Source of the DNA: Novosphingobium sp. Chol11
GTDB taxonomy: Bacteria; Pseudomonadota; Alphaproteobacteria; Sphingomonadales; Sphingomonadaceae
Assembly: GCF_900218065.1 (NCBI RefSeq)
Contig: NZ_OBMU01000001.1
Location: 2,263,458-2,327,457 of the forward strand
Direction of reading: 5' to 3'
DNA: 64,000 nt
In this document: positions 34,783 through 42,877 of the stretch, piece by piece
Layout of the letters: each line of letters starts with the position of its first letter
How positions within the stretch are numbered: position 1 is the stretch's first letter
Notes under the pieces: model-generated
Told to the model about the DNA's origin: nothing
What the model saw: only the letters and a program-made list of their open reading frames with translations
The model's database searches: none
Made by a program: the position numbers and the translations under genes

Positions 34783-34830
34783 TCACAATCTGTTGGGTAA
34801 CCCCCGTTAACCCGATACAAGGGATAGTGC
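34783..34830 (-). promoter_or_regulatory. Pair of NrdR boxes upstream of nrdA
   Basis: TCACAATCTGTTGGGT (34783-34798) and ATACAAGGGATAGTGC (34815-34830) match the 16-base NrdR consensus ACACAATATATAGTGT at about 12 and 11 positions. Their starts are 32 bases apart, three helical turns, the spacing known for NrdR pairs. They lie 140-190 bases upstream of nrdA. Confidence 0.55.
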
Positions 34831-35062
34831 CACAGCTTCCTATGCTTGCAAGAGGGTAAATGACGATTGGAGGACTGCGCGCGGCGGTTCACATGGCAAA
34901 CATATGACAATGGACCGATCCTGCATCGCAGCGACGCGCGGACTTCCGGCCATCTCGCAAAAGGCAAGGGAAACAATTTGAGAACGAAAATAATTTTGCC
35001 CGATCATCGAATTTGCCGGGATCAGGTCAGCGCCCTTGTCCCGTTTCGCTAAGGATGGTGGT

Positions 35063-35097
35063 TCATCCACAACTTATCCACAAGCTGATGTGGATTA
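35063..35097. promoter_or_regulatory. Cluster of three DnaA-box-like 9-mers
   Basis: TCATCCACA (35063-35071), a perfect TTATCCACA (35074-35082) and, on the other strand, TAATCCACA (35089-35097) lie within 35 bases in the long space between nrdA and the GST gene. The rest of that space (34831-35062) is relatively AT-rich and holds no gene I can support. Confidence 0.55.
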
Positions 35098-35176
35098 ACC
35101 GTGAATGGGCCAACGCCGAAAAAGCGTGATAAAAGCAGCCATTCCCCAAGGACGATGCAGCGCAGAGGCACAGCCG

Positions 35177-35839
35177 ATGATTCTCTACTATCACCCCCTT
35201 TCCTCCTATTGCTGGAAGGTGCTGATCGCCCTTTACGAGCAGGGCATTCCGTTCGATCGCCGGATGATGGAGGAGCCGGGCGTCGTCGAAGCATGGCTTG
35301 CGCTATGGCCGCTCGGCAAGTTCCCGGTGCTGCGCGACGAGGCCCGTGACCAGACGGTGGCGGAAGCGAGCATCATCATCGAATATCTGGGGCAGCACTG
35401 CTCCGGCTCCTTCCGTCCGATCCCAGCCGATGCCGAGGAAGCATTGGAGGTGCGGATGATGGACCGGCTGTTCGACAATTATGTGATGACCCCGATGCAA
35501 AGGATCGTTGCCGACCGATTGCGGCCGGAGGAAGCGCGCGACCCGCATGGCGTTGGCGAGGCGCGCATTCTGCTGGGCAAGGCCTATGCGCTGCTGGAAG
35601 AGCGGATCGGCGCGCGATATTGGGCTGCGGGTGACGCCTTCACACTGGCCGACTGCGCCGCTGCCCCTGCCCTTTTCTATGCCGACAAGGTCGAGCCGAT
35701 GCGCGGCGGTTTCCCGGTGCTGGCTGCTTATCTCGATCGTTTGGAGGCGCGGTCGAGCTTTGCCCGGGTGCTGGAGGAGAAAGAGCCCTGGTGGCACATG
35801 TTTCCTTATGCGCAGGACGCGGCCGAACGGGAGCGATAG
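35177..35839 (+). CDS. Glutathione S-transferase family protein
   Basis: 220 residues. The N-terminal thioredoxin-like domain starts YYHPLSSYCWKVLIAL, with Ser/Cys where the catalytic residue sits. The cis-Pro is in GKFPVL, and glutathione-binding EASIIIEYL follows. The C-terminal helical domain has GDAFTLADCAAAPAL with the capping-box Asp. The start is ATG 35177. Substrate unknown. It is the first gene after the nrdA upstream region, in the opposite direction. Confidence 0.92.
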   Translation: MILYYHPLSSYCWKVLIALYEQGIPFDRRMMEEPGVVEAWLALWPLGKFPVLRDEARDQTVAEASIIIEYLGQHCSGSFRPIPADAEEALEVRMMDRLFDNYVMTPMQRIVADRLRPEEARDPHGVGEARILLGKAYALLEERIGARYWAAGDAFTLADCAAAPALFYADKVEPMRGGFPVLAAYLDRLEARSSFARVLEEKEPWWHMFPYAQDAAERER

Positions 35840-35928
35840 GCGGGCCGCCCCATCGCTGCGACCAAGCCGGGGAGCCTTCGCGCTCGCCGGGCGCTTCTTT
35901 GACCCGACCCGGCAGAAAGGCGCGATAG

Positions 35929-36288
35929 ATGGACGACCAGCGTGTGTGGCAGTTTGAGGAACGGCTCTGGACTGGCGACGCCAGCGATTATGAGCAGTGC
36001 ATCGATGATGAAGGCCTGATGGTCGTGCCCGCGCCGCCCTTCATCTACAAGGGCCGCGACGCCGCGCAGGCGATGGCGCAGACGCCGCGCTGGGACAGCG
36101 TCGAACTGACCGAACGGCAGGTGATGCGCCCGCAGGAGGGGCTGATCGTGATCGCCTACATGGCCAAGGCGCATCGGGGCGAGGGTGAGGATTATGAAGC
36201 CCATTGCACATCGACATATCGGCGGCTGGCGCATGAAGAGTGGCGCGTCATCCAGCACCAGCAGACCCCACCGCTGATCGCCAGCTAG
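35929..36288 (+). CDS. DUF4440/NTF2-like protein
   Basis: 119 residues in one alpha+beta cone fold of the NTF2-like type (MDDQRVWQFEERLWTGDASD, then PPFIYKGRDAAQAMAQTPRW). The end, YRRLAHEEWRVIQHQQTP, is typical of DUF4440 members. No catalytic residues can be assigned. It is 90 bases after the GST gene and 93 before fumarase. Confidence 0.8.
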   Translation: MDDQRVWQFEERLWTGDASDYEQCIDDEGLMVVPAPPFIYKGRDAAQAMAQTPRWDSVELTERQVMRPQEGLIVIAYMAKAHRGEGEDYEAHCTSTYRRLAHEEWRVIQHQQTPPLIAS

Positions 36289-36381
36289 GCGCCCAATTCG
36301 GCCTACCCTTCCTCTGGACAGCGTCCGCCAAAACCCTATAGCCGGGCGCAAATCGCTATAATGGCCAGAGGACCAGGGTAG

Positions 36382-37902
36382 ATGACCGTCATCAAGACCG
36401 CCGATCTGATCGAGAGCGTCGCCGACGCGCTCCAGTTCATCAGTTACTATCACCCGATGGATTACATCCGCGCGCTCGGCAAAGCCTATGAGGCCGAAGC
36501 CAACCCTGCGGCGAAGGACGCCATTGCCCAGATCCTGACCAACAGCCGCATGTGCGCCGAAGGGCATCGCCCGATCTGCCAGGATACCGGCATCGTCAAC
36601 GTCTTCATCAAATGGGGCATGGATTGCCGCCTGGACGACAACAGCCGCTCGATGCAGGACGTGGTCGATGAAGGCGTGCGCCGCGCCTACCTTAACCCCG
36701 AAAATCGCCTGCGCGCCTCGATCCTGCGCGACCCGGCCTTCTCGCGCCAGAATACGAAGGACAACACGCCCTGCGTGCTGAACGTCGAAATGGTGCCGGG
36801 CAACAAGGTGACGGTAGATGTCGCGGCCAAGGGTGGCGGCAGCGAGAACAAGACCAAGTTCAAGATGATGAACCCGAGCGATTCGATCGTCGATTGGGTG
36901 CTGGAGATGATCCCGCAGATGGGCGCTGGCTGGTGCCCGCCGGGCATGCTCGGCATCGGCATCGGCGGCACGGCGGAAAAGGCTGTGGCGCTTGCCAAGG
37001 AATCGCTGATGGAGCCCATCGACATGGGCGAGCTCAAGGCGCGCGGGCCGCAAAACGACATCGAACGCCTGCGCATCGAGATTTTCGACAAGGTCAATGC
37101 ACTCGGCATCGGCGCGCAGGGCCTGGGCGGGCTTTCGACCATCCTCGACGTCAAGATCTACGACTATCCCTGCCATGCGGCGGGCAAGCCGGTCGCGATG
37201 ATCCCCAACTGCGCAGCGACCCGCCACGCGCACTTCACGCTCGACGGCTCCGGCCCTGCCTATCTGGAAGCACCCAAGCTTTCCGAATGGCCGCAGGTCG
37301 ATTGGAAGCCGAGCAAGGAAGCGATCCGCGTCGACCTCGATGCGCTGACGCCGGAAGTCGTGCAGAGCTGGAAGCATGGCGACCGCCTGCTGCTGAACGG
37401 CAAGATGCTCACCGGCCGCGACGCCGCGCATAAGCGTATCCAGGACATGCTGGCCAAGGGCGAGCAGCTGCCGGTCGATTTCAAGGGCCGCGTCATCTAT
37501 TATGTCGGCCCGGTCGATCCGGTGCGCGACGAGGTGGTCGGTCCCGCCGGTCCCACGACCGCGACCCGCATGGACAAGTTCATGGACATGATGCTGGAAC
37601 AGGGCCTCGCCGCCTGCGTCGGCAAGGCCGAGCGCGGCCCAGCCGCAACGGACAGCATCGCCAGGCACAAGAGCGCCTATCTGATGGCGGTTGGCGGCGC
37701 GGCTTATCTCGTCGCCCGCGCGATCAAGGGCGCGAAGGTCGTCGGCTTCGAAGATCTCGGCATGGAAGCGATCTACGAATTCGAGGTGCAGGACATGCCT
37801 GTGACGGTGGCCGTCGATAGCGAAGGCCAGAATGTCCATCGCCTCGCGCCGCTCGTCTGGCAGGAAAAGATCCGTAAGGAAGGCTTGCTGGAACAGGCCT
37901 GA
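36382..37902 (+). CDS. Fumarate hydratase, class I (iron-sulfur)
   Basis: It interconverts fumarate and malate in the TCA cycle. It has 506 residues, the fused class I form with N- and C-terminal domains. The 4Fe-4S cluster ligands include C58 and C66 (RMCAEGHRPICQDTG), with a further Cys around PNCAATRHAHF. The C-terminal GPAGPTTATRMDKFMDMML loop and KSAYLMAVGGAAYLV are family hallmarks. The oxygen-sensitive cluster makes this enzyme prone to superoxide damage. No class II FumC is in the window. Confidence 0.96.
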   Translation: MTVIKTADLIESVADALQFISYYHPMDYIRALGKAYEAEANPAAKDAIAQILTNSRMCAEGHRPICQDTGIVNVFIKWGMDCRLDDNSRSMQDVVDEGVRRAYLNPENRLRASILRDPAFSRQNTKDNTPCVLNVEMVPGNKVTVDVAAKGGGSENKTKFKMMNPSDSIVDWVLEMIPQMGAGWCPPGMLGIGIGGTAEKAVALAKESLMEPIDMGELKARGPQNDIERLRIEIFDKVNALGIGAQGLGGLSTILDVKIYDYPCHAAGKPVAMIPNCAATRHAHFTLDGSGPAYLEAPKLSEWPQVDWKPSKEAIRVDLDALTPEVVQSWKHGDRLLLNGKMLTGRDAAHKRIQDMLAKGEQLPVDFKGRVIYYVGPVDPVRDEVVGPAGPTTATRMDKFMDMMLEQGLAACVGKAERGPAATDSIARHKSAYLMAVGGAAYLVARAIKGAKVVGFEDLGMEAIYEFEVQDMPVTVAVDSEGQNVHRLAPLVWQEKIRKEGLLEQA

Positions 37903-37918
37903 TCCCAGTCCCGCGATA

Positions 37919-37960
37919 AGGAAGAACAGCGACCGCGCCAGACCCGGCGCTGTTCTTCCT
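37919..37960 (+). terminator. Long-stem hairpin after fumarase
   Basis: AGGAAGAACAGCG (37919-37931) and CGCTGTTCTTCCT (37948-37960) form a perfect 13-base-pair stem with a 16-base loop, 17 bases after the stop. It has no T run, so it may act as a rho-assisted terminator or an mRNA stabiliser. Confidence 0.65.
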
Positions 37961-38005
37961 CCCGCCGCTTCCACCCACATTGGACAGCGCGAAGCACCTT
38001 ACCCC

Positions 38006-38031
38006 CGTTCGCCCTGAGCCTGTCGAAGGGC
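38006..38031. repeat. REP-like element
   Basis: A single unit starting CGTTCGCCCTGAGCCTGTCG, in the 240-base gap between fumarase and the desaturase. The rest of the gap shows no gene. Confidence 0.7.
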
Positions 38032-38141
38032 CTCAGCGTCCTGCCGCCATGCCTTCTCCCAAGCCCCCGCCGTTGACGCAGCGCTGCTCCCCTCATAACG
38101 TCGCCGCGCCAAGCTGACGCCGCGCTCGGAGACGCATTCCC

Positions 38142-39161
38142 GTGGAAGATAACGCCAACCTCTATCCGCCCGGCTATCGCTATGCCCGGCGCGACATGCT
38201 GGCGACCGTGCGCAAGCTGTCCGTCATCGACGACCGCCGCAACGCGGTGCTGCTGTGCCTGCAATGGGCTGTCGCGATCGCCGCCGGCGCCGTCGCGATC
38301 CGTCTCGACAGCATACCCGTCTATATAGTGGCGGGCTTCATCATTGGATCGCGCATCCAATGCCTGGCGGTGATGATGCATGATGCCTGCCACTCGATGC
38401 TGTTCAGCAACCGCCGCATCAATGATTTTATAGGGGACATTTTCGTCGCCTATCCGCTTGGCTTCAGCATTCACCTGTACCGCGCCAACCACATGCATCA
38501 TCATCGCTACACGAACACGATGCGCGACCGCGACTATCGGGTGCAGCAGCGTGATCCCGATCAGCATTTCCCGAAACGGCCTCTCGCCATGCTGTGGCTG
38601 CTGGTGCGCAGCGTGACCGGCCTCAATTTCTATCGCATGGCCCGCGACAGCCGCATCTGGGCGCCCTTCGCCAATTTCCATAATCCGGGGCGCTTCGGCT
38701 ACGACTTCCCGCTCGCCTTGCGCATCCGCTACGTCGTCTGGGCCGTGCTTTTCTATGGCCTGATCCTGATTTCGCCCTGGCGCTGGCAGATATTGGGCCT
38801 TCTGTTGATCCCGCAATTCATCTGGGCCAATGTCTTCAACCGGATCAGGGCGATCGCGGAGCATAATGGCGTTGCGAACGAACGAGAACTCAACGGCACG
38901 CGGACGATCATCCCGACGCTTCTCGACCGGTTCCTGATCGCGCCGCTCAATGTCAGCTACCATCTGGAACATCATCTGTTTCCATCCGTGCCCTGGCAAA
39001 ATCTGCGCCAGCTGCATGCGCATTTGATGACCGACCCCAATTTCGCCGCCAACGCCCATATCACGCGCAGCTATTGGGGCGTGATGCGGGAGTTGATGCC
39101 GCCTTCTACCAAGGATGCGGGCGAACCGCAGGCCACGGCCAGCGCCAATCCGCAGGGCTGA
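38142..39161 (+). CDS. Membrane fatty acid desaturase
   Basis: 339 residues with the three His boxes of diiron desaturases: H80DACH84, H117MHHH121 and HLEHH in NVSYHLEHHLFP. Several hydrophobic helices surround them (AVAIAAGAVAIRL, VVWAVLFYGLILI). It could act on acyl lipids or on carotenoid or sphingolipid chains; the short N-terminus and box spacing fit the general FA_desaturase family. The start is GTG 38142. A Pro/Ala-rich tail of about 20 residues ends the protein. Confidence 0.9.
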   Translation: MEDNANLYPPGYRYARRDMLATVRKLSVIDDRRNAVLLCLQWAVAIAAGAVAIRLDSIPVYIVAGFIIGSRIQCLAVMMHDACHSMLFSNRRINDFIGDIFVAYPLGFSIHLYRANHMHHHRYTNTMRDRDYRVQQRDPDQHFPKRPLAMLWLLVRSVTGLNFYRMARDSRIWAPFANFHNPGRFGYDFPLALRIRYVVWAVLFYGLILISPWRWQILGLLLIPQFIWANVFNRIRAIAEHNGVANERELNGTRTIIPTLLDRFLIAPLNVSYHLEHHLFPSVPWQNLRQLHAHLMTDPNFAANAHITRSYWGVMRELMPPSTKDAGEPQATASANPQG

Positions 39162-39423
39162 ACGGCGCGGCGCGGTACAAGGGCATCTGTGGCCCGGCCA
39201 CTACCGCATGCGCAAAATCCATCCTATTTCCGCTGCACCGATCAATAATCGCCTGTCCTATTTCGGCAGGGATGCGTATCCCGTCGCTCTACGCGACGTG
39301 CCTCGCATCCGCACACGCGCGCTGGGGCACGCGCGCGCATACACTGTGAACTTCGGGGCAAGAATGGCTGTTTTCCGCCGATCCTCCTCATGACAGCGCC
39401 GGGCAAGCCGCTATAGGACCAGC

Positions 39424-40344
39424 ATGATATCTTCGCCCATCTGGCTCCCCGCCACCTTGCTCGCAGGCGCCACCCAGGCCTGGCGCACGGCAGTGCAGCG
39501 GCGCGTCAGCAAGAGCCTGTCGGTCAACGCTGCCGGGCTGGTCCGCTACCTTTACGGCTTGCCCTTCGCCCTGCTGCTGCTTGGTGGATATCATTGGGCC
39601 TTCTCGACGGCCCTGCCCTCGCCCGAGCCCAAATTCCTGCTCTTCTGCGCTGCGGGCGGCCTCGCGCAGATCATCGCGACCAACCTGCTCATCATGGCCT
39701 TTGCCCACCGCAACTTCGTCGTCGGCACCGCTTATTCCAAGACGGAGGCGGTGCAGGGCGCGATCCTCTCCTTCCTGCTGATGGGGGAGCGGCTTCATCC
39801 CCTTGCCTGGGCGGGGATAGGCTGCGGCGTCGCTGGCGTGATGCTGCTGTCCGCGGGCGGCAAACGCATGGGGCCAGCCGATTTCCTGAGGGCGCTCGGC
39901 CAACCTGCGGCGCTCACCGGCATCGCTTCGGGCTTCTTCTTCGCACTGACTGCCATTGGCATCCGCCGCGCCACGCAGGAAGTGGGCGGCGGCGACCCGA
40001 TCCTCGCCGCGCTCATCGTTCTGGTGGTGACGGTGGCGCTCCAGACTTCGATGCAGGGCGGCTATCTGCTGCTGCGCGAACCGGACGAGATGCGCAAGCT
40101 CTGGGGAAGCTGGCGCATTTCCGGCCAGGTCGGCCTGCTCTCTGCCATGGGGTCAGCCTGCTGGTTTACCGGCTTTGCCACAGCGCCCGTCGCGCTCGTC
40201 CGCATCGTTGGTCAGGTGGAAATCGCGTTCACGCTCGGCTTCGGCCATTTCTACCTTGGCGAGCGGATGACGCGCAGCGAGGTTCTGGGGCTGCTGTTGG
40301 TTGTCAGTGGCGTCGTGCTTGCGCTGGCCGGTTCGCTCTCGTGA
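39424..40344 (+). CDS. DMT-superfamily (EamA) transporter
   Basis: 306 residues with about ten hydrophobic segments in two similar halves, for example AGGLAQIIATNLLIMAF and LVRIVGQVEIAFTLGF. EamA proteins export metabolites or import nucleoside-type compounds; no substrate can be read. The start is ATG 39424 in AGCATG context. The 260 bases before it (39162-39423) hold no convincing gene: a 61-codon frame from 39208 lacks a ribosome site. Confidence 0.88.
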   Translation: MISSPIWLPATLLAGATQAWRTAVQRRVSKSLSVNAAGLVRYLYGLPFALLLLGGYHWAFSTALPSPEPKFLLFCAAGGLAQIIATNLLIMAFAHRNFVVGTAYSKTEAVQGAILSFLLMGERLHPLAWAGIGCGVAGVMLLSAGGKRMGPADFLRALGQPAALTGIASGFFFALTAIGIRRATQEVGGGDPILAALIVLVVTVALQTSMQGGYLLLREPDEMRKLWGSWRISGQVGLLSAMGSACWFTGFATAPVALVRIVGQVEIAFTLGFGHFYLGERMTRSEVLGLLLVVSGVVLALAGSLS

Positions 40345-40382
40345 CGTTGCGAGGCGCGCGAAACTGAATCATGCACGCAAAC

Positions 40383-40412
40383 AAAAAGGGCGGCCCCAGT
40401 GGGACCGCCCTT
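40383..40412 (-). terminator. Terminator of the outer-membrane barrel gene
   Basis: AAGGGCGG and CCGCCCTT pair around a CCC/GGG inner stem with one mismatch. The minus-strand T5 run comes from AAAAA at 40383-40387. It lies 24 bases after the stop codon. Confidence 0.88.
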
Positions 40413-40435
40413 CTGTGTTTCAGATCCGAAAAGGA

Positions 40436-40954
40436 TTAGAAACGGAAACCGATGCTGACGACGCCAGCGTCACGGCTGCCTTCGTTTTCATATTCGGTGC
40501 GCTGATATTCAGCCGAGATGTAGGCGTTGCCGTTGAAGGCATATTCCAGACCGCCACCGAAGCGAACGCCTTCGAGCGAAGCGCCGTTGTTGGTGTTCGA
40601 ACCTTCGAAACGGGTGTTGGCGTAGCCAACCTTGCCGAACAGCAGAACCTGCGGGTTCAGGATGTAGCCCAGACGAACCGAAGCGGCCAGATCACGGCTG
40701 ACTTCCGCGCCAACGACATCGGCGTCAGCCGTGCTGTCGCCCAGGGTCACTTCCGGACCGAAGGTGATGGAGGGGGTCAGGGCTACGTCGTAGCCAGCGC
40801 TCACGCCATAGCTCACGCCGTCCTTGAAGTCTTCGACGCTGTCATAGCCAACAGTCACGCCAGCGCGGGGGCCGGTGAAGGGAGCAGCGTCCTGCGCGAA
40901 CGCGGGAGCCGAGAAAGCGGCAGCAGCAGCGGCTGCGAAAATCACAGTCTTCAT
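40436..40954 (-). CDS. Outer-membrane beta-barrel protein (opacity/OmpW-like)
   Basis: 172 residues. The signal peptide is MKTVIFAAAAAAAFSAPAFAQ. The mature part has alternating hydrophobic strands of an eight-stranded barrel (RAGVTVGYDSV, SYGVSAGYDVAL, AASVRLGYIL, GVRFGGGLEYAF). It ends in the outer-membrane signature SIGFRF with C-terminal Phe. It is probably an abundant small porin-like surface protein: codon use is strongly biased and it has a strong terminator. The start is ATG 40954. Confidence 0.9.
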   Translation of the reverse strand: MKTVIFAAAAAAAFSAPAFAQDAAPFTGPRAGVTVGYDSVEDFKDGVSYGVSAGYDVALTPSITFGPEVTLGDSTADADVVGAEVSRDLAASVRLGYILNPQVLLFGKVGYANTRFEGSNTNNGASLEGVRFGGGLEYAFNGNAYISAEYQRTEYENEGSRDAGVVSIGFRF

Positions 40955-41366
40955 AAAGTCCTCATGCAATAAGAAGTGCGTTGCTCGGGAAATGAGCCAC
41001 ACTCTTGATAATAACAGGCATGGTATCGAAGCATTTCAGCCCCAAGCGCCGCTATGAAGTGACCCCTTTTACGCCATCCCTGCTTGCCCCGATCTTGCGT
41101 CGTGAGCTGAAGCGCATATGGTGATCTTTGATCAATGTTGCAATATCGATATGAAGATTGTTGATTAATGATGCTATTTCGCAACAGTCATTCGTCTTCA
41201 TCTTCCACATTCGACACGCATGCCGTCCGTGCCTGCCAGCCCCGGACGATGATCGTCCCTATCCACGGCGAATATGGCCAGAAGATGAACCGGCCAATCA
41301 TTTCGGATACGTTCTGACCAGAGGCCGACTTTTGACGCGACTGATGCAAAAGGGTAACAGCATCTC
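40955..41366. other. Intergenic region with AT-rich core between divergent genes
   Basis: 412 bases without a supported gene. The segment about 41115-41185 is clearly AT-rich (TGATCTTTGATCAATGTTGC is one part) and likely holds the promoters of the barrel gene (minus) and the cytochrome b gene (plus). I see no clear inverted repeat or known operator. Confidence 0.5.
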
Positions 41367-42095
41367 ATGGACAGCAGCCCCGCCTCCCCCAGCATCACGG
41401 CGCCGCTGGTGTTGCGCCACCGCTGGCAGGTTCGGCTGTGGCACTGGCTGAATGCCGGACTGCTCTACATTCTCTTCACCAGTGGCCTTGGCATCTTCAA
41501 CGCCCATCCACGCCTCTATTGGGGCCATTATGGCGCCAATTTCGACAAGCCGTGGCTGACGCTGGAGCGCTTTGGCGGGTGGATCACCCTGCCTGCCCAT
41601 TATGATCTCGCGATGTCCCGCCACTGGCACTTGGCGGCGGCTCCTCTCTTCGCCTTCGCCCTGCTCGCCTATATGCTCTGGGCGTGGTTCAGCCGTCATA
41701 TCGGCCGCGACCTCGCCTTTCGCAGGGGTGAGCTGGCGCCGCGCCATGTGTGGCAGGACATCGCCGATCACGCCCGGCTGCGCTTTCCCACCGGCCAAGC
41801 CGCGCTGCGCTACAATGTCCTGCAAAAGGCGAGCTATGTCCTGGTCATCTTCATCGCCCTGCCGCTGCTGATTTTCACCGGCCTCACCATGTCGCCGGGC
41901 ATGAATGCCGCCTGGCCGTGGCTGGTCGACCTGTTCGGCGGCAGGCAGTCGGCGCGCTCGATCCATTTCATCGCCGCCTTCCTGCTGGCGGCTTTCTTTC
42001 TGGTGCACCTCAGCATGGTGCTGCTTGCCGGTCCTGCGAACGAGTTGCGCTCGATCATCACCGGCCGCTACCGCTTGCCAGAGGCGCGGCCGTGA
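41367..42095 (+). CDS. Cytochrome b561-type membrane heme protein
   Basis: 242 residues, four transmembrane helices. They begin near WQVRLWHWLNAGLLYILFTS, HWHLAAAPLFAFALLAYML, ASYVLVIFIALPLLIFTG and IHFIAAFLLAAFFLVHLSMV. Heme-ligand candidates are the His residues in LWHWLN, SRHWHLA and SIHFIAAFLLAAFFLVH. It resembles the cytochrome b of hydrogenases and the MsrQ/YedZ partner role. It overlaps the next gene by GTGA, so it is very likely the electron donor or acceptor of the molybdopterin protein. Confidence 0.88.
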   Translation: MDSSPASPSITAPLVLRHRWQVRLWHWLNAGLLYILFTSGLGIFNAHPRLYWGHYGANFDKPWLTLERFGGWITLPAHYDLAMSRHWHLAAAPLFAFALLAYMLWAWFSRHIGRDLAFRRGELAPRHVWQDIADHARLRFPTGQAALRYNVLQKASYVLVIFIALPLLIFTGLTMSPGMNAAWPWLVDLFGGRQSARSIHFIAAFLLAAFFLVHLSMVLLAGPANELRSIITGRYRLPEARP

Positions 42096-42844
42096 CCCTG
42101 ATCCTGAACCGCCGCACATTATTGTTCGGCGCGGCTGCGACTCTGTCAGGATGCGACGGCTTGGCCCGCAATGAGCAAGCGCGAGAGCTGCTGTTCTCGG
42201 CGGAGAATTTTCACAAATGGGCGCAGCGCAGCCTGATGGCGCGCGGCGCACTGGCGCGGGAGTTCAGGCCCGACCAGATCTCGCCCTTCTTCCGGCCCAA
42301 CGGCACTGCCAATCCGAACACGCCGGAATACCGCGCGCTGTGGCGGTCGGGCTTTGCCGACTGGCGGCTCAAGCTTTCGGGTCTGGTCGGCCGCCCCCTC
42401 TCCCTCTCCCTTGCCCAATTGCACAGCCTGCCCCACCGCGAACAGATCACCCGCCACGATTGCGTTGAGGGATGGAGCGCCATCGGCAAATGGCGGGGCG
42501 TGCCGCTCAGCCTCGTCCTCGATGCCGCGCGGATGAGCGACAAGGCGCGCTATCTCGTCTTCAAATGCGCGGACTTCATGGGCGACGGGCGGCCATATTA
42601 TGAAAGCATCGACATGGTCGACGCCTTTCACCCCCAGACCATCCTGGCCTTCGCGCTCAATGATCAGCCGCTGCGCGTCGCCAACGGCGCGCCCTTGCGC
42701 CTTCGTGTCGAGCGGCAATTGGGCTACAAACATGCCAAATATCTGATGGAGATAGAGGCGGTCGACACGTTGTCCGGGATCGGCGGCGGCAAGGGCGGCT
42801 ATTGGGAGGACCGCGCCAATTATGATTGGTATGCAGGCATTTGA
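42092..42844 (+). CDS. Molybdopterin-dependent oxidoreductase (sulfite oxidase family), periplasmic lipoprotein
   Basis: 250 residues. The N-terminus combines a twin Arg (NRRTLLFGAAA) with a lipobox LSGC (C21), so it is probably exported by Tat and lipid-anchored. The molybdenum-coordinating Cys is C124 in RHDCVEGWSAIGKW. Further family segments are FKCADFMGDGRPYYESIDM and APLRLRVERQLGYKHAKYL. The start is GTG 42092. The partner is the upstream cytochrome b. It is related to MsrP/YedY, but the lipid anchor is a difference. Confidence 0.9.
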   Translation: MTLILNRRTLLFGAAATLSGCDGLARNEQARELLFSAENFHKWAQRSLMARGALAREFRPDQISPFFRPNGTANPNTPEYRALWRSGFADWRLKLSGLVGRPLSLSLAQLHSLPHREQITRHDCVEGWSAIGKWRGVPLSLVLDAARMSDKARYLVFKCADFMGDGRPYYESIDMVDAFHPQTILAFALNDQPLRVANGAPLRLRVERQLGYKHAKYLMEIEAVDTLSGIGGGKGGYWEDRANYDWYAGI

Positions 42845-42877
42845 CGGCGACGTAATGACCTGACAGGTTGCCGCCCC

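Noticed and set aside
33725..34810. 361-codon plus-strand frame opposite nrdA
   Set aside because: A shadow frame with Arg/His-rich composition; it also crosses the nrdA promoter elements.
35806..37980. 724-codon open frame on the minus strand opposite fumarase
   Set aside because: It is the mirror frame of a GC-rich gene: no start signal, composition rich in Arg/His/Ala, and the plus strand clearly encodes fumarase.
39208..39393. 61-codon frame in the gap before the DMT transporter
   Set aside because: No ribosome site and no recognisable pattern; not supported.
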